Shown: positions 23,409 to 32,200 of the stretch, piece by piece
How positions within the stretch are numbered: position 1 is the stretch's first letter
Layout: every line of letters starts with the position of its first letter
Source of the DNA: Lachnospiraceae bacterium
Lineage (GTDB): Bacteria > Bacillota > Clostridia > Lachnospirales > Lachnospiraceae
Assembly: GCA_017615545.1 (NCBI GenBank)
Contig: JAFZZY010000047.1
Coordinates: 1-64,000, forward strand
Direction of reading: 5' to 3'
DNA length: 64,000 nucleotides
Notes under the pieces: generated by a model
Databases searched by the model: none
Told to the model about the DNA's origin: nothing
What the model saw: the letters and a program-made list of their open reading frames with translations, nothing else
Translations under genes and position numbers: made by a program

Positions 23409-23439
23409 ATCAGAGGGACCGATGATTTATCCCTCTGAT
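23409..23439 (-). terminator. Terminator of the AAA-VWA-TelA operon
   Basis: ATCAGAGGG (23409-23417) pairs perfectly with CCCTCTGAT (23431-23439). On the minus strand the stem runs into ATTTTTTG. It lies 61 bp after the TelA-like stop and ends the four-gene operon before the BACON gene. Confidence 0.88.
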
Positions 23440-23499
23440 AAAATAGTACGTTTTTAGGTAGGATTATTACAAGCAGTTTAATGAAACTGTAATAAATAT

Positions 23500-24363
23500 T
23501 CAAAGATTTTTAAACTTTTCGAGCAATTTGTCATCTTCCTTCTTCAGGCGAAGCATTTCAGACAAATGATCGATCAGTTCCTGGTTGCGTCGGTCGATAG
23601 CAACGTAATCCCGGGCCTCGATATGCCCCTGCTCCATCATCAACGCGATCTGGTTTTTCCAGAGCACGAAGGTGTTCCAGAGCACGCTGTGGATCTTATC
23701 CGCCATGGTCTGTTCGTTGTGCTTCAGGATCAGGACCTGCTCATCCAACTGATGTAATACCTGTCTGGACAATGCGAGCTCCTGGATGCGCTTTTCGATA
23801 CGATCTCTCTGGTTGCTACGCTCGGTCATATATAACTCGATCTCATTTTGCGAGATCTGCGGGTTCTCCTGCATAGCGGTCTGCCGGATCTCATCCAGTT
23901 TTGCGATGGCCGTGCGACCGATCAGAACAGCCTCCTCGAGTTCCGCTTCATTGGCCCGATTCATGCGTGAATACTCATCAAACATGACGATGTTTTTCAT
24001 CAGGTAGACCTGATGTTCGCGCAAGCGATCGGAAACCACGTCCATCCGGCTCTCGACATCACGGCACCAGTTGAGGAACGCCAGATCTTTGGCGCGCCGG
24101 CGGATGAAGGGCAGCCTCCACTTTCCGGGGGACGTCTTCTCCTGCAATTTCATCAGTTCGTCGATGGTCTGCTCCAGCGTCGAATAGATCTCCTGCATAC
24201 GAAGCGATTTAGTCCTGCCCAGCACGCTCTCCGACAGTGTGGAGATATTGACCTGCGCGTGGTGTCCCAACTGCATGATGGTCCCCGAATCCGAGAAATC
24301 GAGTTGCTCAAAGGCCCGCACCAACTCTATTTGGTTTTCATGATAATGATACACTGTATCCAT
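23500..24363 (-). CDS. TelA/KlaA-family (toxic anion resistance) protein
   Basis: A 287-aa, almost entirely alpha-helical cytosolic protein. The C-terminal half carries the TelA/KlaA pattern: RIEKRIQELALSRQVLHQLD, then EQVLILKHNEQTMADKIHSV and LWNTFVLWKNQIALMMEQG, ending in a coiled segment. The mid-region DRLREHQVYLMKNIVMFDEY also fits. It is shorter than typical TelA (about 350-390 aa), mainly at the N-terminus. The family is tied to tellurite resistance and envelope stress, but its mechanism is unresolved. It starts 2 bp after the VWA-like gene (TAACGATG) as last gene of a four-gene operon, implying it acts with the AAA+ and VWA-like proteins. Confidence 0.8.
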   Translation of the reverse strand: MDTVYHYHENQIELVRAFEQLDFSDSGTIMQLGHHAQVNISTLSESVLGRTKSLRMQEIYSTLEQTIDELMKLQEKTSPGKWRLPFIRRRAKDLAFLNWCRDVESRMDVVSDRLREHQVYLMKNIVMFDEYSRMNRANEAELEEAVLIGRTAIAKLDEIRQTAMQENPQISQNEIELYMTERSNQRDRIEKRIQELALSRQVLHQLDEQVLILKHNEQTMADKIHSVLWNTFVLWKNQIALMMEQGHIEARDYVAIDRRNQELIDHLSEMLRLKKEDDKLLEKFKNL

Positions 24364-24365
24364 CG

Positions 24366-25259
24366 TTAACCCTCTTTAGCACTGCGATAAGACGGAAAGC
24401 GGATCTCCTCTTTCAGTTTGATCTTGCTCAAAAATGCATCTGCATCCTCATAGATATCATTGCCGAGAATGCCCATCTCCTTCGGTGAAAGGATCATGAT
24501 CTTATCGTCCGGAATATCCAGGACCGTACGGATCTGGTTCTCGGTCATAACGCGGCCATAACTCATGTACCAGTCATGGCGAAACGGCGCCGACTCCATG
24601 ATGCGCACCAGTACCCGACGCAGGAATTCCTTACCACACATCGGATAGTAGCACTTCTGGATGTTGATCCTCTCCTCCGGTCGTTTCAGAACGATCTCGG
24701 CGTAAAAAACTTCATCGGCTACATAGCCGCACTCAAATACTTTGAAATCGACACTGATCCCCTGCTCCTCCAAAAGAGAGATCAGGTTCAGGGTAAGAAT
24801 GCCTCGGTTGACGATCTGGCTTTCTTTCGTCGAATGGTCATAGGTGAGATCCATGTATAACTCGATGAACTTCTTCTCCTTCGACTGCTCCATGCGATAC
24901 ATCGTCTTCGGAGCCCCGGCGATAAACGCGGGTACGTTCGGTCTCGAACCGACCACGGACGGCCTCGTCTTGCGGTTATGGCTCGCCTTTACATTACACC
25001 GGTCGATCTCCTTTTTGATCTTCATGAACTTCTCGAAGTTCGTCTCATAACCGCCCAGGCAGTAACGGATCGCTTTTTCGAGAGGTTCTCCGGCAAATGA
25101 AGCCGAAGCCTCGATACTCTTCTGCCGATAGAAGATCCTCTTGTTGACCGGCGGATCGGTACGCAAATAACGCTCCACTTCACTCAGGGAACTAAACCGG
25201 GTCTTAAATATTTGCATTCTCCCATGCTTCACGAGCGTGAATTGACTATCATCCGGCAT
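24366..25259 (-). CDS. VWA-like partner protein of the AAA+ ATPase
   Basis: A 297-aa cytosolic protein. From about residue 130 the pattern KFIELYMDLTYDHSTKES followed by an Asn-Arg-Gly helix (NRGILTLNLISLLEEQG) and ISVDFKVFECGY resembles a von Willebrand A fold with a degenerate MIDAS motif, similar to the VWA-like proteins that accompany MoxR ATPases in phages and plasmids. The N-terminus holds DPPVNKRIFYRQ and a short basic region. Its ATG overlaps the ATPase stop (TAATG), so the two are translationally coupled. Calling it VWA-like is inference; it has no perfect DxSxS. Confidence 0.55.
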   Translation of the reverse strand: MPDDSQFTLVKHGRMQIFKTRFSSLSEVERYLRTDPPVNKRIFYRQKSIEASASFAGEPLEKAIRYCLGGYETNFEKFMKIKKEIDRCNVKASHNRKTRPSVVGSRPNVPAFIAGAPKTMYRMEQSKEKKFIELYMDLTYDHSTKESQIVNRGILTLNLISLLEEQGISVDFKVFECGYVADEVFYAEIVLKRPEERINIQKCYYPMCGKEFLRRVLVRIMESAPFRHDWYMSYGRVMTENQIRTVLDIPDDKIMILSPKEMGILGNDIYEDADAFLSKIKLKEEIRFPSYRSAKEG

Positions 25260-27496
25260 TATCTGCGTCCGCCATCCTCTCTGATCTTTTCGATCTGTAT
25301 CATAAAGTTCTCATAGATCGCCTGTGCTTCCGGATAATTAGCGATATGACTGCGCATATAATTTCCCAGGAACAACAGGTAATCCAGGTCTTTCGTCTGA
25401 ATAAACTGATATTTGATGATCCTCTCCATGTCGAAGCTGCCGTTATCGAGATACCGGCGGATCGTGGTCGCGTCACGCGTAGTCAGGATACCGGACGCGG
25501 AACCCATGCCGCTGCTGACGCCCCAGGCATCGGTCGCAGCACGGAACAGTTCGATGAAACGAAACCAATCCGTATAGCCTTCCAAGATCGCCTCTTCGAC
25601 AGCGTTATCGTATCCGACATAGATCGGAACAAATCTCTGCTGAACAGACTCCTCGATCTTTTCACGGGTGTTGTAATTCATGTCCGCGCCGTTACCTGCG
25701 GTATTGCCTGCGGCTATGATGCGGAAGTTCGGGTGACGTTTTACATTTTCCCCGTTCGGGAAATTGTAGCTCGCATCCACCACGTTGGACAGGAACGAAT
25801 TGAGTTTTACCGTCGCACGGCTGTTACCGTTGTCCAGCTCATCACAGAACGCCACCATGCCGTACTTATAGCACAGGTAGAAGTTCGGGGCGCTGTAACC
25901 GCCGGTCGCGGTCTGGTAGCCCAGAATATCGTACTCTTCGTTGATGTAACCGATATCGATAAAGTCCATGTGAAGCAGGTCGGTCAGCTGTTTGATCATG
26001 TAGGTCTTACCACAGCCGGACGGTCCGATCAGGTAAGGGTTGGAATCCTCCATCAGGGCGATCAGGACATCGTCGAACATCTCGTGGAAATGCTCGCCGC
26101 GCGCCATGCGTCTTTCCTTCTCGGCCATAACGATCGCGAAACGATCTCTGAACGGGATCGACGTATCCAGCAACGGATTGACCGGCTCGATGACGCGGTC
26201 CGTTACCGAGGTATTGCTCGAACTTGCGACCTCGCCTGCCACTGCAGCTACGGGTGCCTGCTGGATAATGACAGCCGCCTTCTCTCCGTCGTTTTTCGCC
26301 AGTTTAAGGTTCTGCGCGTTCACTGCACTCTCGATCGCGCTAAGATTGACATCGTTGAGCATCTCGAGCTTCGTCACTCTCTGCATGAACTCCTGGTTCT
26401 CTTCCGACTGCTTCAGGATCCTGCGGACTTCTGCGTCATCATTGACCATGCGTTCCACACGGCGCAGAACTTTCTCCGCGTCCTGGTTCATCTTCGTGAT
26501 CTCAAACGACGTCGACGAAGCGATCGTTTTCGCCATCGTACGCAGCTGCTCCAGTTCGGTCGTCGCCTCCTCGAACATCTGCTTTACAAACTCGCTGCTT
26601 TCGAGCGAGATCTGCTTTTTCTGGGTCTTCAGCTCCTTCTTATATTCCGAAGCCAACTCCTTTTTATATGTTTCGGCGGCCTGCTGCATCAGTTCGCCTT
26701 CATTCTTACCGATCTGCCGGATCGACGTCGTGATCTCTTCCATCAGATCCTGCAACTGCCTGCTTCTCTGATCGATCTGGTTGATCACTTCCATGCTGTG
26801 CTCCATGATCTGCTTGGTCTCCAAAAGCTGCTTCTCGGCTTTTGCGATATCGACCGCGTCGATGTTATAGAAGCCGTTCATTCGCTGGATCTTAAGCAGT
26901 TCCATCGAGGTTATGGTATCGTACTGCATGGTGACCGTATCTGCCAGTTCCTGCGCAACACGGATCAGGTTCGCCAGGTACTCGGAATCGTCGATATAGT
27001 ATTCGCGGATGCTGATACCATACGTGGTCAATTCGTGGAAGATCGCGCGAATGTTCGGGTACTGTCCGATAGCCTTACACAGGTAGATGTAGTTGTTCTT
27101 ATCGTAGAAGGTTTGGAACAACGCGGGATCATACATGTTTTTAGCAACGACTCCGCCCTCTTCGAAGAACTCCGTAAATACCAGTTGCAGGTCCTCGCAG
27201 TTCGGGGTCTTGTCGTCGTAGGTAAAGATATCCTTATAGAGACGCTCCGCGTGGTAAATGACGCGATAATAGTCGGCAGGTTTGAAATCCAAGCGGTTGC
27301 TCAGGATCATCTCAACCACATCCAGGAACAGTCCGAGCGGACGGATCACCGACTCTCTTTCCCCCTCTTTGATATCTCGCACATAGTAGTAGAACTTGGG
27401 TTCGACGTCAATGCATCTTCTTTTCGCTTCTGCTACGATGATTTTAAATCTGCGTGTCAGCTCATCCTCTGACCGTCCTAATCCAAACAGTGCCAT
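25259..27496 (-). CDS. MoxR-like AAA+ ATPase with long coiled-coil N-terminus
   Basis: A 745-aa cytosolic protein. Residues 1 to about 200 are an unrecognised domain; about 215-375 is a long coiled coil (EEITTSIRQIGKNEGELMQQ onwards). The AAA+ module has Walker A IGPSGCGKTY (about 488-497), Walker B MVAFCDELDNG (about 545), sensor-1 FRIIAAGNTAG (about 593) and the arginine finger region EKIEESVQQRFVPI (about 613). MoxR-type ATPases remodel partner complexes with a VWA protein. Here a VWA-like gene overlaps its stop and a TelA gene follows. It overlaps the preceding gene by 19 bp with its own GGAGAG site. The N-terminal fusion is unusual for MoxR. Confidence 0.85.
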   Translation of the reverse strand: MALFGLGRSEDELTRRFKIIVAEAKRRCIDVEPKFYYYVRDIKEGERESVIRPLGLFLDVVEMILSNRLDFKPADYYRVIYHAERLYKDIFTYDDKTPNCEDLQLVFTEFFEEGGVVAKNMYDPALFQTFYDKNNYIYLCKAIGQYPNIRAIFHELTTYGISIREYYIDDSEYLANLIRVAQELADTVTMQYDTITSMELLKIQRMNGFYNIDAVDIAKAEKQLLETKQIMEHSMEVINQIDQRSRQLQDLMEEITTSIRQIGKNEGELMQQAAETYKKELASEYKKELKTQKKQISLESSEFVKQMFEEATTELEQLRTMAKTIASSTSFEITKMNQDAEKVLRRVERMVNDDAEVRRILKQSEENQEFMQRVTKLEMLNDVNLSAIESAVNAQNLKLAKNDGEKAAVIIQQAPVAAVAGEVASSSNTSVTDRVIEPVNPLLDTSIPFRDRFAIVMAEKERRMARGEHFHEMFDDVLIALMEDSNPYLIGPSGCGKTYMIKQLTDLLHMDFIDIGYINEEYDILGYQTATGGYSAPNFYLCYKYGMVAFCDELDNGNSRATVKLNSFLSNVVDASYNFPNGENVKRHPNFRIIAAGNTAGNGADMNYNTREKIEESVQQRFVPIYVGYDNAVEEAILEGYTDWFRFIELFRAATDAWGVSSGMGSASGILTTRDATTIRRYLDNGSFDMERIIKYQFIQTKDLDYLLFLGNYMRSHIANYPEAQAIYENFMIQIEKIREDGGRR

Positions 27497-28668
27497 GGTA
27501 ACTCTCCAATCAAATAGCGTCCGGAAAAACGCTCTTTATAACTTCCGGAAGAACAGTATCCGGTATCTTCAAACGCGATCTGCACACGTCCCTTTCGATC
27601 CTTCAGCACGAAGATGTCGCCGCGTGCGTATCGGGCATCCATCTCAACATTACTCTTCTGACCTACGAGGTGGGAATACGTGTGTTTTCGGATAATGTCG
27701 TATCTGTCATCCAACATCAGGTAGCCGATCTCGACATCCTGCTTCTTCATATTTTCGTCGTTCGAAGCCACTACGGAGCAGATCAGATATTGCCCCCAAG
27801 GGTATTCGACGACCTCAGCGCACTCCCAGTCGCTCACCAAAAGCGGTGTCAATCCATCTTGCGTTGCCTTCTTTTTCAAAGTTTCCTTTTCGGAAGGAGC
27901 CAGCGGCTTCAGCGTCTCCGTATGTTCAAAGACGACCTTACCCGAAACCGAGATGCCCGTCTTCTCTGCCACCGTTTTATCTGCCAGCGACAGGGTGTAG
28001 GAACTGTATCCGTCCAAACCGAGGGGCTTACAAGAGAAAAACACCTTCATGCCCATCTTCTCGTACAGGAACCTGAGGTTTAACCGGTGTGTCTTTCCGA
28101 GGAAGTTTCCGATCACAACGTCGTATTCTCCGTCCTTTCGTGTCTGGATGCGGTACGGCATGTGCAGGTTTCTCTCGTCCGCCACGGCCTCCAGAACCCC
28201 GCGTCCGTGCCAGGACGGCGTCAGGTATTTCCACACGAGCGGAACGTTGTACAACCGGTGAAGTTCGCGGAGGAAGTACCGAAGCAGCGGAAGCACTGCA
28301 CAGTCCGAGTAACTGCCGGGATCGATCTCCGGCAGGGCTTGCAACGTCGCCCCCGGGATGTCGCCCCAGAAGGTCGGTCGCTCCGATGTCGGCGCTTCCT
28401 GCACCATCGAATCCAGCATCGTTTTGGTCTCTTCGTCCATAACGATCTGCACGCGGTCCTTCTGTTCGCGATAACACTCAACGACCTTCGCTAACAATGT
28501 ATCATAGTACTTATCGAGTGCGCAGAGGTTGATCTGCCGCTCCTCGTCATCGTACACGGCAATGGCCCCGACTTCGTCATCGTGGGATATAAGATTGTAA
28601 AAATGGACCATCTTCAGATTCGACAATCTGCCGATCTCGATCTCCATCTCTTCCATGTGTCGGTACAT
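27478..28668 (-). CDS. Unknown protein, first gene of the AAA-VWA-TelA operon
   Basis: A 396-aa protein without signal peptide or membrane segment. I do not recognise it. It is mixed alpha/beta, with several Trp-rich and Tyr-rich stretches (LVWKYLTPSWHGRGV; CYREQKDRVQIVMDEET) and a C-terminal beta-rich part (YLMLDDRYDIIRKHTYSH; GDIFVLKDRKGRVQIAFED) that could be a small-domain binding fold. AGGAGG lies 5 nt before the ATG. Its end overlaps the ATPase start by 19 bp, so the products are probably needed in similar amounts. It could be the substrate-recognition or effector part of the module. Confidence 0.75.
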   Translation of the reverse strand: MYRHMEEMEIEIGRLSNLKMVHFYNLISHDDEVGAIAVYDDEERQINLCALDKYYDTLLAKVVECYREQKDRVQIVMDEETKTMLDSMVQEAPTSERPTFWGDIPGATLQALPEIDPGSYSDCAVLPLLRYFLRELHRLYNVPLVWKYLTPSWHGRGVLEAVADERNLHMPYRIQTRKDGEYDVVIGNFLGKTHRLNLRFLYEKMGMKVFFSCKPLGLDGYSSYTLSLADKTVAEKTGISVSGKVVFEHTETLKPLAPSEKETLKKKATQDGLTPLLVSDWECAEVVEYPWGQYLICSVVASNDENMKKQDVEIGYLMLDDRYDIIRKHTYSHLVGQKSNVEMDARYARGDIFVLKDRKGRVQIAFEDTGYCSSGSYKERFSGRYLIGELPWHCLD

Positions 28669-28688
28669 AGTGCCTCCTGCAGGTTCCC

Positions 28689-28717
28689 TGCATACAAGTT
28701 TCGGATCAATGTGACAA
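28689..28717 (-). promoter_or_regulatory. Promoter of the AAA-VWA-TelA operon
   Basis: On the minus strand TTGTCA (28712-28717), 17 bp and TATGCA (28689-28694), 21 bp before the first start codon. The -35 box lies inside the inverted repeat at 28708-28750. Confidence 0.55.
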
Positions 28718-28750
28718 AAGGAACCGTCCCCACTGTCACACTGTCACATT
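28708..28750. repeat. REP-like palindrome with GGGGACGGTTCC core
   Basis: AATGTGACA (28708-28716) and TGTCACATT (28742-28750) are perfect inverted arms, with another TGTCACA at 28734-28740. Read on the minus strand, the core contains GGGGACGGTTCCTTTTGTC. From memory, this core recurs in intergenic DNA of many Firmicutes, and I associate it with REP-type elements mobilised by Y1/RAYT transposases. It abuts the mgsA stop codon directly. No transposase is in the window. Confidence 0.6.
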
Positions 28751-29221
28751 TTACAAGGTTTCTGCGCGATTCTCAATGTTTTTCTTGAAATTGATCACAT
28801 CATGGTCATATTCCTTCGTCATGTACGAGGAAGTGATCATAAAATCAGCGCTGGCATGGCTGATGGCCATGGGGATGTCGTACACCTGTGCGATACGCAT
28901 AAGCGCCTTAACATCCGGATCGTGCGGCTGCGCGGTCAGCGGGTCCGAGAAGAAAACGACCATGTCGATCTTGCCTTCTACGATGCGCGCGCCGATCTGC
29001 TGGTCGCCGCCCAGAGGGCCGGAATTGTAACCCTTTACAGTCAGACCGGTGCGTGCCGTGATCATGCGCGCGGTCGTTCCGGTGCCGACCAGATTGTGCT
29101 TTGACAGGATCTTCGCGTGCTTTTTGCACCAGTCGATCAGCTCTGCCTTCTTTCCGTCATGGGCGATCAGCGCGATCGTCTTTTGTTTTCCTATGGTCAA
29201 TGTAATAAAATCGGGTTCCAT
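28751..29221 (-). CDS. mgsA: Methylglyoxal synthase
   Basis: A 156-aa cytosolic enzyme converting dihydroxyacetone phosphate to methylglyoxal and phosphate, a bypass of lower glycolysis when sugar phosphates pile up. Signature elements: IALIAHDGKK (catalytic region), GTGTTARMI (phosphate loop), GPLGGDQQIGARI, FFSDPLTAQPHDPDVKAL and AISHASADFMITS. Length is normal. GAGGAGTATAGT precedes the ATG. It starts 14 bp after polC, so it is probably read from the polC transcript. Confidence 0.96.
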   Translation of the reverse strand: MEPDFITLTIGKQKTIALIAHDGKKAELIDWCKKHAKILSKHNLVGTGTTARMITARTGLTVKGYNSGPLGGDQQIGARIVEGKIDMVVFFSDPLTAQPHDPDVKALMRIAQVYDIPMAISHASADFMITSSYMTKEYDHDVINFKKNIENRAETL

Positions 29222-29235
29222 ACTATACTCCTCTC

Positions 29236-32200
29236 TTATATGTCAAATCCATCGAACAGTGAGAACTGGGCTGAATCCGGAATACCGTTCAGCAATCCCA
29301 GGTCGCTCATCTTCTCGATGATAGTCTTAGAAAGTTTTGCGCGATCCTTCAAGTCATCTTTGGATACAAAAGGTCCCTGCTTTGCGGCTGCTTCTAAGCT
29401 CTCCGCGGCCTTCAGTCCCATGCCTTCGATCGAAGTAAAGGAAGGCATCAATTTGCCGTCGATGATCTGGAAGCGATCTGCCTTCGCGCGGTAAATATCG
29501 ATCGGCATGAAGTCAAAGCCGCGCTCGTACATTTCCTGCACGATACGCATATCGCGCAGCATATCCTGCTCCTTCACGGACAGTTCGTTCTTGCTGCGTG
29601 TGTAACGCGACCAGAACTCCATCAGCGTCGCTTTCAACTTAGGGTAACCCATACACATGACTTCGTACGAAAAACCGACGGCGCGGATGCTGAAGAAGGC
29701 TGCGTAATACGCCAGCGGGTAGAAGATCTTGCAGTACGCAATACGCCACGCCATCATAACGTAAGCCGCCGCGTGCGCCTTCGGGAACATGTATTTGATC
29801 TTCTTGCAGGACCAAATGTACCACTCCGGCACGCCGTGCTCGGTCATGGTCTCCACCCACTCGGGCTTCAGACCCTTACCTTTACGCACGCTCTCCATGA
29901 TGATGAACGCCAGGTTCGGCTCCAGCCCCTTACTGATCAGGTAGATCATAATATCGTCTCGTGTACAGATGGCCGTCTGAATAGTTGCGGTGCCCTCGTC
30001 GATGAGGGTCTTCGCATTGCCCAGCCAAACGTCGGTACCGTGCGACAGTCCGGAAATACGGATCAGGTCGGCAAAACAGGTCGGTTTGGCATCGATAACC
30101 ATCTGCATAGCGAAGTCGGTGCCGAACTCGGGGATACCGAGACAGCCGAGCTTACAGTTCAGGAGCGCTCCGGGCTTTACGCCCAGTGCATCGGTGTTCT
30201 GGAACAGCGACATGACTTCGGGCGAATCCAGCGGGAAATCCTGCGCGGACAGGCCGGTGACATCCTCCAGGAAACGGATCATGGTCGGATCATCATGGCC
30301 CAGAATATCAAGTTTCAAAAGGTTATGGTCGATCGAGTGATAGTCGAAATGAGTCGTGATGATCGACGTAGTCATATCATTGGCCGGATGCTGCACAGGC
30401 GTGAAGGAGTAGATCTCCTCACCATGCGGCAAAACGATGATGCCGCCCGGGTGCTGACCGGTCGAACGACGGATGCCGACGCAGCCGGCCGCGATGCGGT
30501 CCAGTTCGCAACTGCGCTTCGACTCCCCATGATCGTCAAAATAATGTTTCGCGTAACCATAGGCGGTCTTATCTGCGACCGTCGCGATGGTTCCCGCATG
30601 GAATGTATGACCCTCACCGAAGATGACCTCCGTGTAGGCGTGTGCCTTACTTTGGTACTCTCCGGAGAAATTCAGGTCGATATCGGGCTCCTTATTGCCC
30701 TCGAATCCGAGGAATGTCTCGAACGGAATGTCGAAGCCGTCCTTCTTCATCTTCGTCCCACACTTCGGGCAAACCTTATCGGGCATGTCGCAACCGCAAC
30801 CGAGGCCGCCGCCGTACTTCTTGACATCCTCGGAGTCGAAATCCGAGTAATGGCACTGCGGGCAGTAATAATGCGGGCTGAGCGGATTAACCTCCGTGAT
30901 GCCGGACATCGTCGCCGCGAGGGACGAACCAACGGAACCACGAGAGCCGACCAGGTAGCCGTCCTCGTTCGATTTCAGAACGAGTTTACGGGCAATGATG
31001 TACATAACCGAGTAGCCGTTCGAGATGATGGAGTTGAGCTCCTTATCCAGACGTTCGCGGACAATGTCCGGCAGCGGCGATCCGTAGATGGCCTCCGCCT
31101 TCGCATGGCAACTCTCGCGGAGTTCCGTATCGGAATTCTCGATGACCGGCGGGCACTTATCGGGCCGCACGGGCGAGATCTTCTCGATCATGTCACTGAC
31201 TTTATGTGTATTTGTGACCACGACCTCGTACGCTTTTTCCTCACCGAGATAGGAAAACTCTTCCAGCATCTCGTTCGTGGTGTGGAAATACAGCGGAGGC
31301 TGCGGTTTTTCTTTTTCGATCTTATCAAACAGGATGATCCTGCGGTAGATCTCGTCTTCGGGCGCCAGGAAATGTACGTCTCCCGTAGCCACGACGATCT
31401 TATTGAGCTGTTCGCCGATGCTGATCACCTTGCGGTTCAGATCCATCAGATCTTCCTCGCTGTTGATGTTGTCGTAATCCTCATCGTCGATCAGGAACTG
31501 GTTGTTGCCCAGGGGCATGATCTCGAGGTAGTCGTAGAACGACGCGATCCGCGCCAGTTCATTGTCCGACTCACCGCGGATCAGGGCTTCGAAGAGTTCG
31601 CCCGATGCACAGGCGGAACCGACCAGAATACCCTCTCGGTACTGCTCCAGCATGCTCTTGGGAATACGCGGCTTACGCGCGAAATACTTCAGGTGAGAGA
31701 ACGAGATCATGCGGTACAGGTTCACACGACCGACCTCGCTTCTCGCCAGCAGGACCACATGATACATGGGCAGTTTGCGGATCGTCTCTTCGGAGATCTT
31801 GCAGTTCGCCTCGAGCTCGTCGACATTCGTGATCTGCTTATCTTCCAGCATCTCGCAGAACTTCTGGAAGATCTCGGCTGTTGCGGCGGCATCATCGACC
31901 GCACGGTGGTGGTGTTCATTGACCACGCCCAATTCTTTGCACACAGTATCCAATTTATAACGGGACAGGTGCGGTAGCAAAGCTCGCGCCATACCGACAG
32001 TATCGATCCAAGTGCCGTCAAAGCTCAGGCCCAGATCCTTCGACTTCTGCTTGATGAAGCCAACGTCGAATTCGGCATTATGCGCCACAAGGACGCTGTC
32101 ACCGATGAATTCCAGGAAACGCGGCAGGATCACGTCGATCGTCGGCGCGTCCATGACCATCGCGTCATTGATACTGGTCAGTTTCTCGATACGGTACGGG

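Noticed and set aside
25346..27472. 708-aa open frame opposite the AAA+ gene
   Set aside because: Antisense shadow; composition (Arg/His/Leu/Asp) is typical of reverse frames.
23500..28668. Prophage or complete Ter operon
   Set aside because: No TerC, TerD, TerY, integrase or structural genes in or around the four-gene module.
29773..31977. 734-aa open frame opposite polC
   Set aside because: Antisense shadow of a well-supported gene.
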